The translations under genes were made by a program, and so were the position numbers. A stretch of 21,439 nt of DNA, from positions 1-21,439 of the forward strand of contig JAWLGN010000062.1 of NCBI GenBank assembly GCA_041685075.1, given 5' to 3'. Below the pieces are notes generated by a model that made no database searches, had not been told where the DNA came from, and worked only from the letters and a program-made list of their open reading frames with translations. Origin of the DNA: JAMCRM01 sp041685075. Lineage in GTDB: Bacteria > Acidobacteriota > Terriglobia > Bryobacterales > Bryobacteraceae. This document shows positions 1-9,846 of the stretch, piece after piece (position 1 is the stretch's first letter; the number at the start of each line of letters is the position of its first letter).

Positions 1-67
1 GGCGGGGGGGGCGCGGGCGCGCGGCTGCCGGTGCGGAGCGAACCCTCTATACATTCTTCTCAGAATG

Positions 68-88
68 CTTGACAACTTTAGACTCATA
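68..88 (+). promoter_or_regulatory. Possible HAIR-like (HspR) operator
   Basis: CTTGACA at 68-74 and ACTCATA at 82-88 are separated by 7 bases. The HspR-associated inverted repeat known from actinobacteria is CTTGAGT-N7-ACTCAAG, so 10 of 14 arm positions match at the exact spacing. The site covers the -35 hexamer. hsp20 and clpB genes are typical HspR targets. The arms are only partly symmetrical, no hspR gene lies in this window, and CTTGA is partly explained by the -35 element itself, so this stays tentative. Confidence 0.35.
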
Positions 89-97
89 TTTTATTAT
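69..97 (+). promoter_or_regulatory. Sigma70-type promoter of hsp20
   Basis: TTGACA at 69-74 and TATTAT at 92-97 are separated by exactly 17 bases. This is close to the vegetative consensus and sits in an AT-rich patch that stands out from the high-GC surroundings. The start of transcription would fall near 104, giving a leader of about 40 bases before the ATG at 146. A C-rich sigma32-type -10 is not seen, so heat control more likely acts through a repressor. Confidence 0.75.
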
Positions 98-145
98 CGT
101 GATTAGTGAAAGAACGAAGCACCCTACGAGGAGGATCGACAACCC

Positions 146-562
146 ATGTCAAGCTCTGACCCTTTCGGCACTCTCCGGCTCTTCGAAGACGCCTTTACCC
201 GGCTGCTCAGCGAACCTCGCAGCCATCGCCCCTGGTCGCCCGCCGTGGACGTCTTCGAAACCGATAACGAACTGGTCTTTGTGGCCGATTTGCCCGGTTT
301 GAATGCATCCGATATCGATGTCCGGGTGGAGAACCAGACCCTCACCATCGCCGGTGAACGCAAGTTCGAGAAGCAGGATTCCAACAAGGGTTTCCACCGT
401 ATCGAGCGCAACTACGGCAGCTTCGTGCGGAGTTTCGCGGTACCCAGCCTCTTCGACACCGAAAACGTCGGGGCGGCGTACAAGGATGGGGTGCTGACCG
501 TCACGCTGGCGAAGAAGGAGGCCGCCAAGGCTCGCCAGGTGAAGGTCGAGATCAAGGAATAA
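146..562 (+). CDS. Hsp20/alpha-crystallin small heat-shock protein
   Basis: A 138-residue ATP-independent holdase that binds unfolding proteins in the cytoplasm and passes them to ClpB/DnaK for refolding. The alpha-crystallin domain covers about residues 31-123 and ends with the family hallmark A-x-x-x-G-V-L (A111 to L117). A short C-terminal V-x-V/I element (VKVEI) could serve as the oligomer-linking motif. The length is typical for bacterial class A small heat-shock proteins. The start is supported by an AGGAGG at 129-134, 11 bases before the ATG. The gene has a strong promoter just upstream and is followed by clpB after 84 bases that contain a terminator-like hairpin. This order suggests a shared heat response with unequal expression. 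The family call is secure; the precise client range cannot be read from sequence. Confidence 0.95.
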   Translation: MSSSDPFGTLRLFEDAFTRLLSEPRSHRPWSPAVDVFETDNELVFVADLPGLNASDIDVRVENQTLTIAGERKFEKQDSNKGFHRIERNYGSFVRSFAVPSLFDTENVGAAYKDGVLTVTLAKKEAAKARQVKVEIKE

Positions 563-581
563 CGGCGCGGAGTACGGCTCG

Positions 582-616
582 AAGGGCGGTGGCATCTCAA
601 TTGCCGCTGCCCTTTT
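582..616 (+). terminator. Intrinsic terminator/attenuator between hsp20 and clpB
   Basis: AAGGGCGGTGGC (582-593) pairs with GCCGCTGCCCTT (603-614), with two G-U wobbles and a 9-base loop, and the T-tract runs 613-616. It lies 20 bases after the hsp20 stop and 30 bases before the clpB ATG. No strong separate clpB promoter is seen, so partial read-through would set a high hsp20 to clpB ratio. Confidence 0.65.
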
Positions 617-646
617 GCTGCATCCGCTCTGCGCGGGGAGAATGGC

Positions 647-3274
<2,628 letters not shown>

Positions 3275-3338
3275 AACCCGGGTGAGCGATTTTCGGTCTT
3301 AGGTATTGACCCCGTAACGTGGATTGAAGGTTTGTCGA

Positions 3339-4205
3339 ATGAACACGACTAACGCGTTGAAAACCGTTTTCCTGCTGGGGCTGCTCAGCGCTCTCCTGCT
3401 GGTAGGGGGAGAGTTGCTGGCCGGCCGGCAGGGACTCTACTTCGGACTCTTCCTGGCGGTAGCCATGAACTTCGCCGGGTACTTCTTTTCGGACAAGCTG
3501 GCGCTTAAGATGTACCGCGCCCAGCCGGTGACCCCGGAGACGTACCCGAACATCTGGCGGCGTGTCGCGCCCATGACGGAAAACCTTTGCCGGCGGGCCA
3601 ACATTCCGATGCCGAAGCTGTGGGTCATTCCGGATGAGTCGCCCAACGCGTTCGCCACGGGCCGCAACCCCAAGCACGCCTCCGTCGCAGTGACCGAGGG
3701 CATTCTGCGGCTGATGGAGGATAACGAGCTGGAGGGTGTCATCGCGCACGAGCTGGCGCACGTGCGCAACCGGGACATCCTGATCTCGTCGATCGCCGCC
3801 ACCATCGCGGCGGCCATCATGTTCATCTCCCGGATGGCCATGTACGCCAGCATGTTCGGCGGCGGCGGCGGGCGCGACGACGACCACCGCGGCGGCGCGC
3901 TGGGGGCCATCGCGATGCTGATTCTGGGGCCCATCGCGGCCATGATGATCCAGATGGCCATCTCCCGCACCCGGGAGTTCGCGGCCGACGCCAGCGCGGC
4001 GCGGTATACGGGCACGCCCTACGGGTTGGCCTCGGCGCTCCAGAAGCTGGAGACCTACTCGAAGCGCATCCCCATGGATGCCTCTCCGGCCACGGCCCAC
4101 ATGTTCATCGTGATGCCGTTCGGCGCGGGCGGCGCTCTGTCGCGCCTCTTCTCCACCCACCCTTCCACCGAGGCGCGGATTGCGCGCCTGATGGCGATGC
4201 GGTAA
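3339..4205 (+). CDS. htpX: HtpX membrane zinc metalloprotease (M48)
   Basis: A 288-residue inner-membrane protease that degrades damaged or misfolded membrane proteins, working alongside FtsH in the envelope stress response. The zinc motif HELAH is at residues 137-141, and E213 in REFAADA is the expected third ligand. Hydrophobic segments lie at about 8-24 and 32-50 before the catalytic site and in two stretches after it (about 146-172 and 185-205), with a Gly/Asp-rich linker between. Length is normal (E. coli 293). I chose the ATG at 3339 over an in-frame TTG at 3324 because a GAAGG ends 8 bases upstream and the MN- start fits the family. It follows clpB by 64 bases, which supports a stress-protein cluster. 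Confidence 0.95.
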   Translation: MNTTNALKTVFLLGLLSALLLVGGELLAGRQGLYFGLFLAVAMNFAGYFFSDKLALKMYRAQPVTPETYPNIWRRVAPMTENLCRRANIPMPKLWVIPDESPNAFATGRNPKHASVAVTEGILRLMEDNELEGVIAHELAHVRNRDILISSIAATIAAAIMFISRMAMYASMFGGGGGRDDDHRGGALGAIAMLILGPIAAMMIQMAISRTREFAADASAARYTGTPYGLASALQKLETYSKRIPMDASPATAHMFIVMPFGAGGALSRLFSTHPSTEARIARLMAMR

Positions 4206-4212
4206 GGCGCCC

Positions 4213-5373
4213 GTGCACGCAGTCCGGGTGAACGGGAAAGGGGCCGCACGGACGGCCGCGGGCCACCCGTGGATATTCGCTTCCGATGTGGCCGATACGG
4301 ATGGCGCCGCCGGCGGCGAGGCGGTGAAGGTCATCGACGCCGCCGGCCGCCCGCTGGGCACGGCACATTTCAGCTCCGCTTCACAGATCCGGCTGCGCAT
4401 GCTTTCGCCGCGCGTCGAGGAGATCGGCCGCGGCTTTTTTTTGCGCCGCATCCGCGCCGCCATGGAGTACCGCGACCGCGTGGTGCGCGATACTGACGCC
4501 TACAGGCTCGTCTACGGGGAAGCCGACCTGCTGCCCGGCCTGGTAGTGGACCGCTACGGCGGCTGGCTGGTCGTCCAGACGCTGGACCAGGGGATGGACC
4601 GGGCGCGCGAGGTGATTCTGGACTGCCTGGAAGAACTCGTCGCGCCGCGCGGCGTGGTGATGCGCAACGACGTGGCGGTGCGCAGCCGGGAGCAGTTGCC
4701 GCTCGAAGCCGGGGTGGCGCGGGGCGAGGCGACCGGCAGGGTTCCCATCCGGATGAACGGCCTGGCTCTCGAAGCCGATCTGGTGGGCGGCCAGAAGACC
4801 GGCATCTACCTCGACCAGCGGGAGAACTACCTGGCGGTAGCCGGGTACGCCCGCGGCCGCGCGCTGGATTGTTTCACCTCGACCGGCGGCTTCGCCCTAC
4901 ACATGGCCCGGCGGTGCGAGTCGGTCGAGGCCGTGGACAGCTCGGCGGCGGCGCTCGAGACGGCCGGACGCAACGCCGCGGCCAACGGTATCGGCAACAT
5001 CGAGTTCCGCCGGGTGGATGTCTTCGACCTGCTGGCCTCCTATGCCGCCGCCGGGCGGCGCTTCTCGACGGTGGTGCTGGATCCGCCGGCCTTCACCAAG
5101 TCGCGGCGGGCCATCGAGGGCGCGCTGCGCGGCTACGGGGAGATCAACCTGCGGGCGCTGCGGCTGCTCGAACGCGAGGGCATTCTGGTGACCTGCTCCT
5201 GCTCCCACCACGTCAGCGAGGCCATGCTGCTCGAGGCTGTGGCCCGGGCCTCGCTCGATGCCGGCCGGCGCCTGCGCGTACTGGAACGCCGCACCCAGGC
5301 GCTCGACCATCCCATCCTCCTTACCGTGCCCGAAACCCACTACTTGAAGTGCCTGGTGCTCCAGGTGGTTTAG
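4213..5373 (+). CDS. rlmI: RlmI-like class I SAM-dependent rRNA methyltransferase
   Basis: A 386-residue protein of the COG1092/RlmI type, which makes 5-methylcytosine in 23S rRNA in E. coli. A PUA-like RNA-binding domain occupies about residues 1-75 (HPWIFASDV near the start). The Rossmann methyltransferase domain has SAM motif I at DCFTSTGGFALHMA (from D219) and the catalytic motif LDPPAF with D290-P291-P292. A Cys-Ser-Cys-Ser-His segment lies where RlmI-type enzymes carry their catalytic cysteine. The start is a GTG at 4213, 7 bases after the htpX stop, so it is probably cotranscribed with htpX. Its stop codon overlaps the stop of the convergent sulfatase gene (5370-5373), leaving no room for a terminator. 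The family is clear; the exact target base is inferred from homologues. Confidence 0.88.
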   Translation: MHAVRVNGKGAARTAAGHPWIFASDVADTDGAAGGEAVKVIDAAGRPLGTAHFSSASQIRLRMLSPRVEEIGRGFFLRRIRAAMEYRDRVVRDTDAYRLVYGEADLLPGLVVDRYGGWLVVQTLDQGMDRAREVILDCLEELVAPRGVVMRNDVAVRSREQLPLEAGVARGEATGRVPIRMNGLALEADLVGGQKTGIYLDQRENYLAVAGYARGRALDCFTSTGGFALHMARRCESVEAVDSSAAALETAGRNAAANGIGNIEFRRVDVFDLLASYAAAGRRFSTVVLDPPAFTKSRRAIEGALRGYGEINLRALRLLEREGILVTCSCSHHVSEAMLLEAVARASLDAGRRLRVLERRTQALDHPILLTVPETHYLKCLVLQVV

Positions 5374-6704
5374 CGCACCGGGAACTCCGCGGATTCGGTG
5401 CGGGCGGTGTCCATCGTGCGGGCGAGGCGCGCCGCCACGGCCGCATTGCCCTTGGCCACATCGTTGCGTTCCCCAAGATCCTCGGCCATGTTGTACAGCT
5501 CGAGCGGCCTGCCGCGCCGGCGCACGGCTTTCCAATCGCCCATCCGGACAGCCTGGGTGAAGCCGCGCTCGTGAAATTCCCAGTAGAAGTACGGGTGCCG
5601 CCTGGCCTCACCGCCGGTGAGCACGGGCAGGAAGGAGATGCCGTCGAGACCTGGCGGGCAGTCGGCGCCGGCCAGTTCGGCGGCGGTGGGGAGGAAATCC
5701 CAGAAGGCCCATGGATGGTCGCTCACCTGGCCGGGCCGGATGCGCGCGGGCCAGCGGGCGATGGTTGGCACCCGGATGCCGCCTTCGTAGAGGTCGCGCT
5801 TGATGCCGCGCAGCGGGCCGGAACTCCCGAAGAATTTGGGATCGTGGCCGCCCTCCTGGTGCGGGCCGTTGTCGCTGCTGAACATGACCAGGGTGTTTTC
5901 GTCCTGGCCGGTTTCGCGCAGCCGGTCGAGCAGCCGCCCGATGTCCCGGTCCATGCGGGTGATCATGGCGGCGAAGTTCTTCTCCGGCTGCGGCCAGTCC
6001 CTGGAAGTGTACGGCTCGTCGCTGGGCACTTCCATGCCGTTGCCGGTGTCGCGGCCCAGTTCGTTGTTGGCGTGGGGGATGGTGTAGCAGAGGTGCAGGA
6101 AGAAGGGCCGCGTGGACTTCTGCTCGACGAAGGCGAGGGCGCGCTCGGTGAACAGGTCGTGGGCATAGTCGCTTTTTTGCGTGCCCCGGTTGCCGCGCTG
6201 GAGTATGGCGCGGTCGTTTTCCAGCAAGTGCTCGGGGTAGTAGTTGTGGGCGTGGCTCTGGCTGAAGTAGCCGAACCACTCGTCGAAGCCCTTGCGAGTG
6301 GGGTAGCCCGGGGAGCCGAGGTCGCCGAGCGACCACTTGCCGAACAACCCTGTACGGTAGCCGGCCTTCTTCAACACCTCCTGCACGGTGATGTCGCCCG
6401 CGCGGAGCGAGAGCCCCGCACGGTTGCCCCGCACGAGCGCGTGGCCCGTATGGAGACCCGTGATGAGGCAGCAGCGCGACGGCGCGCAGACGGTGCTGCC
6501 GGCGTAGGCCTGGGTGAAGCGCATGCCTTCGGCGGCCATGCGGTCCAGGCGCGGAGTGGCGATCCGCCGCTGCCCGTAGCAGCCCAGGTCGCCTTAGCCC
6601 AGGACGTCGGCAAGGATGAAGACGATGTTGGGCTTCACTTGCGCCGCGCCGCGCAAGAGCATGGGCGCCAGCGCCGCGGAGCCCAGGAATTGCCTGCGGT
6701 TCAT
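5370..6704 (-). pseudogene. Tat-exported arylsulfatase, interrupted by in-frame stop
   Basis: A sulfatase of the formylglycine-dependent arylsulfatase family; an intact product would be 444 residues from the ATG at 6704 and would remove sulfate esters from glycans outside the cytoplasm. Residues 1-22 form a Tat-type signal (RRQFLG then a hydrophobic Ala/Leu stretch). The formylglycine motif C-A-P-S-R is at C73. SSDNGPH and the C-terminal sulfatase segments are intact. The reading frame is broken by TAA at 6594-6596 (codon 37) with no frameshift. Families usually read ADDLGYGD here; this sequence reads A-D-V-L-G-stop-G-D. Thus a tyrosine codon became a stop and the second metal-binding Asp became Val. 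A downstream ATG at 6539 would make 389 residues lacking the signal and the first metal ligands, so it should be inactive. Sequencing error remains possible. A formylglycine-generating enzyme is not in this window. Confidence 0.88.
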
Positions 6705-6753
6705 GGCCGCTATGATAGCGCGCCGGGCGTCCTCATCGTGGTAGGATGCGTGG

Positions 6754-7551
6754 GTGCCGAAACTCGCCAGATGGGCCGCGGCATTGGCGCTTGCGGCGTG
6801 CGCCGCCGCGGCTGAGAACAACCGGTTGACGCCCCAGGAGCAGGCCGCCGGATGGCAACTGCTGTTCGACGGCCGGACCATGAACGGCTGGGTGGACCCC
6901 GCCGGCAAGTCGCCTCCGGGCAACGCCTTTACCATCGAAGACGGCTGCATCAAGGTGCGCGCCAAACCGCGCATCCACGAGGAGCTGTTCACCACCGCCG
7001 TCTTCGGCGATTTCGAACTGGTCTTCGACTGGCGCATCTCGCCGCGGGGCAACAGCGGCGTGAAGTACCGCATCCAGGACAACGTCTTTCTGCTTCACGA
7101 GAAGGTGAAGCGCTTCGAGGACCTGGTGGAGCTGTCGCTGAAGCGGCGTCCACCGCGGGGCGAGCGCGGGCAGGACTACGTGATCGGCTTCGAATACCAG
7201 GTGATCGATAACCGCGGCCACCGGGACGCGCAGCGTGGGGCGCGGCAGCAGGCCGGGGCGCTCTACAACCTGGTGGGGCCTCCCGAGGACGCGGCGCACC
7301 AGCCGGGCGAGTGGAACCAGGGGCGCATCGTGCTGCGAGGCGACCACGTGGAGCACTGGCTGAACGGCCGCAAGGTGGTGGACGTGATGCTGGACGCGCC
7401 GGAGATCGCCGCCGGCCTGGCGCGTCGCTGGGGCGAAGGCACCCGGGTCTACGAACTGCTCACCCGCCAGCCGCGCCGCCAGTGTCCCATCTCGTTACAG
7501 AACCACAACGACGAGGCGTGGTTCCGGAACATTAAGATCCGGCCGCTTTGA
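6754..7551 (+). CDS. DUF1080 / 3-keto-disaccharide hydrolase family protein, exported
   Basis: A 265-residue protein with one PF06439 domain, a concanavalin-like beta-sandwich family linked to cleavage of 3-keto-glycosides. Characteristic segments are W-x-L-L-F-D-G-R-x-x-x-G-W (about 34-46), a ...GNSGVKYRI strand, GFEYQVIDN, GEWNQGRIV and HWLNGRKV. The N-terminus is a signal peptide; L13-A14-A15-C16 fits a lipobox, so it may be a lipoprotein anchored by C16. The start is GTG at 6754, with a TAGGA 7 bases upstream; a nearby ATG at 6746 is out of frame. It is transcribed away from the broken sulfatase across only 49 bases, so the two may share control. Substrate and exact chemistry are not shown by the sequence. 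Confidence 0.85.
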   Translation: MPKLARWAAALALAACAAAAENNRLTPQEQAAGWQLLFDGRTMNGWVDPAGKSPPGNAFTIEDGCIKVRAKPRIHEELFTTAVFGDFELVFDWRISPRGNSGVKYRIQDNVFLLHEKVKRFEDLVELSLKRRPPRGERGQDYVIGFEYQVIDNRGHRDAQRGARQQAGALYNLVGPPEDAAHQPGEWNQGRIVLRGDHVEHWLNGRKVVDVMLDAPEIAAGLARRWGEGTRVYELLTRQPRRQCPISLQNHNDEAWFRNIKIRPL

Positions 7552-7589
7552 ACCGTCAGCCGGCTGGATGCGGGCGCCCGGCCCCGGTT
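7551..7589. terminator. Possible bidirectional terminator between convergent genes
   Basis: AACCG (7551-7555) pairs with CGGTT (7585-7589), and inside it GCCGG (7559-7563) pairs with CCGGC (7578-7582). The structure fills the whole gap between the DUF1080 gene and the convergent histidine phosphatase and touches both stop codons. T-tracts are short on each strand, so efficiency is uncertain. Confidence 0.35.
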
Positions 7590-8182
7590 TATCGCGCGTC
7601 CACAACTTCGAGCAGCCTCAGCGACCGCGCCTCCAGGACGACGAACGACGGACACTCGAGGCGCTTCCAGAGTTGGCAGGGATCCACGCTGTTGTGCTGG
7701 CTGACAAAGAGCGAGATTACTGTCCCGTGGGTGACGGCTACCAGATTGCTTTCGCTGGCCGGGACGAGTTCTTTCCGCAGTTCTCCTGAGAAGCGCGCCA
7801 GCGCTTCCCGGGCCGATTCTCCTCCCAGGACCCGGCGATAAGGCTCGCTAAAAATACGAGCATTGATGCGCCGGTGTTCGGGCGGCGCCATGATCGGAAG
7901 GACCGGCCGGTCGATTTCCCGCATGCCGTCCGCTACCGTCATCGGGATCTCCAACTCGGCCGCGACGATGGCGCAGGTCCGCCATGCCTTGGGCTCCGGG
8001 CTCGTCACCAGCCGGCATGGAACGAAGCGCCGGAGTAAAGAGGCGAGGCGCCGCGATTGCTCCTCGCCCTCGGCGCTCAGTACCCATTCCCGGGCGGGTT
8101 TGTCCGCATCCAGCACCGGCTGCGCGTGCTTGATCAGAACTACCCGGCCGGTTTCCGCCAATATCGGTCTGCGCGGGCGCAC
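7589..8182 (-). CDS. Histidine phosphatase (phosphoglycerate mutase-like) family protein
   Basis: A 197-residue cytoplasmic protein of the branch-1 histidine phosphatase superfamily, which removes phosphate through a phospho-histidine. The N-terminal catalytic motif, usually R-H-G/A, reads L-I-K-H-A-Q-P (H19), so the histidine is kept but the preceding arginine is lysine. The second active-site histidine is in V-T-H-G-T. A conserved Arg-containing segment (TSPEPKAWRTC) and REIDRP match the usual positions of the phosphate pocket. The start is GTG at 8182, 8 bases after the stop of the upstream Gfo/Idh/MocA gene, so the two are one transcript. No signal peptide is seen, unlike its partner. The substrate cannot be named; sugar phosphates, cofactors or small metabolites are all possible. 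Confidence 0.75.
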   Translation of the reverse strand: MRPRRPILAETGRVVLIKHAQPVLDADKPAREWVLSAEGEEQSRRLASLLRRFVPCRLVTSPEPKAWRTCAIVAAELEIPMTVADGMREIDRPVLPIMAPPEHRRINARIFSEPYRRVLGGESAREALARFSGELRKELVPASESNLVAVTHGTVISLFVSQHNSVDPCQLWKRLECPSFVVLEARSLRLLEVVDAR

Positions 8183-8190
8183 GGCCCGTC

Positions 8191-9705
8191 CTACGAGGCG
8201 AAGCCGGGGCGGTAAGGCGGGTCGACGAAGGGCTGGGCCGCTTGGGAGCTAACCCGCATGGTCTTCGTATCCCATTCCAGGCGTTCGGCCGGAAAGCGCT
8301 GCGCCAGGCAGCCCAGCAGGAAGGCTTCGGTCACGGGACTTTGGGTTTCGAAGCTGGCGGCCGGCGCGGGACCGCCCTTGCAGGCGGCGATCCACTGCTC
8401 GACTGCGCCGTCGCGCGATCTTCCCTCGCCGCGGCGCCGTTCGGGCGCACGGTAGTTCGGGGAGGGAGGGTAGACCATGGGGCTGTCGCCGTTGAAGCCT
8501 CCCAGGATGAAGCCCTTGTCCCCCACGTACATCACGCCCTCGCCGCGGCGCCGGAAGAAGCTTTCGTGGCGCTTGTCCAGACCCGCCGGGCGCGGCGGCC
8601 GCAACCCGCCGTCGTACCAGGAGATGCGCAGCGCGTCGCGCGAACCGCTGGCGGGGAAGTCCAGGTGCACGATAGAGGCCTTGGGATAGGTCTCCTCGAA
8701 CGGTTCGCTGGTAGTCGCCTCCGCCGCCGTGGGCGGGGTGAGACCCAGGATCTTGAAGATGCCCGCGAAGCTGTAGCAGCCCATGTCGCCGAAGGGGCCG
8801 CAGCCGAAATCGTACCAGCCGCGCCAGACGAAAGGCAGATAGCAGGGGTGGTAGGGGCGCGCGGGCGCCGGACCTACCCACAGATCCCAATCCAGGCCCT
8901 TGGGCGCTGGGGGAGTGTCGGTGGGCCGCTCGACCCCCTGCGGCCAGGAGGGACGGTTGGACCAGTTGAGCACCTGGGAGACCCGTCCTATGGCGCCGTC
9001 GGCGATCCATTCCCCGATCAGGCGGGTACTGTCCGTGATGGGATTGTTCACCGTCACACCGGTAGCCACTTTCATCTCGCGGGCCAGTTCGGCCACGCGC
9101 CGCGCCTCCCCGATGGAATGGGTCATGGGCTTCTGGCAGAGCACGTGTTTGCGCCGCCTGAGGGCCGCGAGCGTGATGGGCGCGTGCCAGTGGTCCGGGG
9201 TAGCGATGTAGACGGCGTCCAGATCTTTCTGTTTTTCCAGCAGTTCGCGGTAGTCGCGGTAAGCGCCGCAGCCTTTGTAAGATCCACTGCGGGTGCGGGC
9301 GCCGTAGTATGCCTCCACGAGGCGGCGCGCCGGTTCGCGGCCGCCCATCCCGAGGCTGGTGCTGAACTCGCGCGTGAGCTGCGCGCTGCCGGGGGAAGCC
9401 AGGTCCTGCCCCCAGTTCTCATTTCCTGGGCCGAGCAGCCGGCGCGCCGCGGTGAGCATGGCGTTGGAGCCGTACTCGGCGTAATTCCTGCTGCCTGCGT
9501 TGCAGTCGCACACCGCCACGATCTGCACGTCGGGACGGGACATCAGGTCCATCGTGACCACCATGCCCTGGCGACCCATGCCTATGGCGCCGATGTTGAC
9601 GCGATCGCTCGGGGCGAGGTAACCGGCGCCGCCAAGCACGTGCCGCGGAACCAACATTGCAGCGGCGGAAGCACCAAAGGCCCGCCGGCTCAAGCTACTC
9701 TGCAC
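8191..9705 (-). CDS. Gfo/Idh/MocA-family oxidoreductase, Tat-exported
   Basis: A 504-residue NAD(P)-dependent sugar oxidoreductase-like protein. Residues 1-27 are a Tat signal (SRRAFGASAAAML), so it is exported folded, probably with its cofactor. The nucleotide-binding loop is G42-x-G44-x-x-G47. The usual E-K-P motif reads C-Q-K-P (Q191-K192-P193). Residues of about 71-145 after the second beta strand form an insertion not present in short members, which explains the length (typical 340-440). The start is GTG at 9705, with GGAGGT 5 bases upstream (9711-9716). The histidine phosphatase follows after 8 bases. Related exported proteins are known or proposed to act at C3 of glycosides, but this substrate is unknown. 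Confidence 0.85.
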   Translation of the reverse strand: MQSSLSRRAFGASAAAMLVPRHVLGGAGYLAPSDRVNIGAIGMGRQGMVVTMDLMSRPDVQIVAVCDCNAGSRNYAEYGSNAMLTAARRLLGPGNENWGQDLASPGSAQLTREFSTSLGMGGREPARRLVEAYYGARTRSGSYKGCGAYRDYRELLEKQKDLDAVYIATPDHWHAPITLAALRRRKHVLCQKPMTHSIGEARRVAELAREMKVATGVTVNNPITDSTRLIGEWIADGAIGRVSQVLNWSNRPSWPQGVERPTDTPPAPKGLDWDLWVGPAPARPYHPCYLPFVWRGWYDFGCGPFGDMGCYSFAGIFKILGLTPPTAAEATTSEPFEETYPKASIVHLDFPASGSRDALRISWYDGGLRPPRPAGLDKRHESFFRRRGEGVMYVGDKGFILGGFNGDSPMVYPPSPNYRAPERRRGEGRSRDGAVEQWIAACKGGPAPAASFETQSPVTEAFLLGCLAQRFPAERLEWDTKTMRVSSQAAQPFVDPPYRPGFAS

Positions 9706-9725
9706 TGCGCACCTCCACGCCTCAC

Positions 9726-9731
9726 GTTATA
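9726..9731 (-). promoter_or_regulatory. Possible -10 element for the minus-strand Gfo/Idh/MocA gene
   Basis: TATAAC on the minus strand matches 5 of 6 bases of the -10 consensus and lies about 20 bases before the GTG at 9705. No convincing -35 hexamer is found 16-18 bases further upstream, so the call is weak. Confidence 0.3.
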
Positions 9732-9821
9732 CACCAGCCGGAGGCATAATGGAGGGTTGTTCCATTCGGGCCTCGGAGCGGTTTTTTCCTTGACGAGGCC
9801 TTGGTTCCGTGCTTGAATTGG

Positions 9822-9838
9822 TTAGGAAACTTTACAAA
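9822..9838. promoter_or_regulatory. Candidate ROK operator upstream of the ROK gene
   Basis: TTAGGAAA-C-TTTACAAA is an odd-centred imperfect palindrome (6 of 8 paired positions). The same layout recurs at 14111-14127 as TTAGGCAA-C-TTGCCTTA. The site ends 8 bases before the ATG at 9847. A TTGAAT lies at 9813-9818 and a TTGACG at 9790-9795 (17 bases before the TTGAAT), so promoter elements overlap or flank it. This placement fits autorepression by the adjacent ROK protein. Confidence 0.55.
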
Positions 9839-9846
9839 TTAGTGAC

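Noticed and set aside
1..40. G/C-rich start as a possible structured RNA or repeat
   Set aside because: It matches gap-edge sequence elsewhere in the window and is better explained as an assembly artefact.
4869..6815. 648-codon + strand open frame across the methyltransferase and sulfatase
   Set aside because: Overlaps two recognised genes in other frames and shows no family signal.
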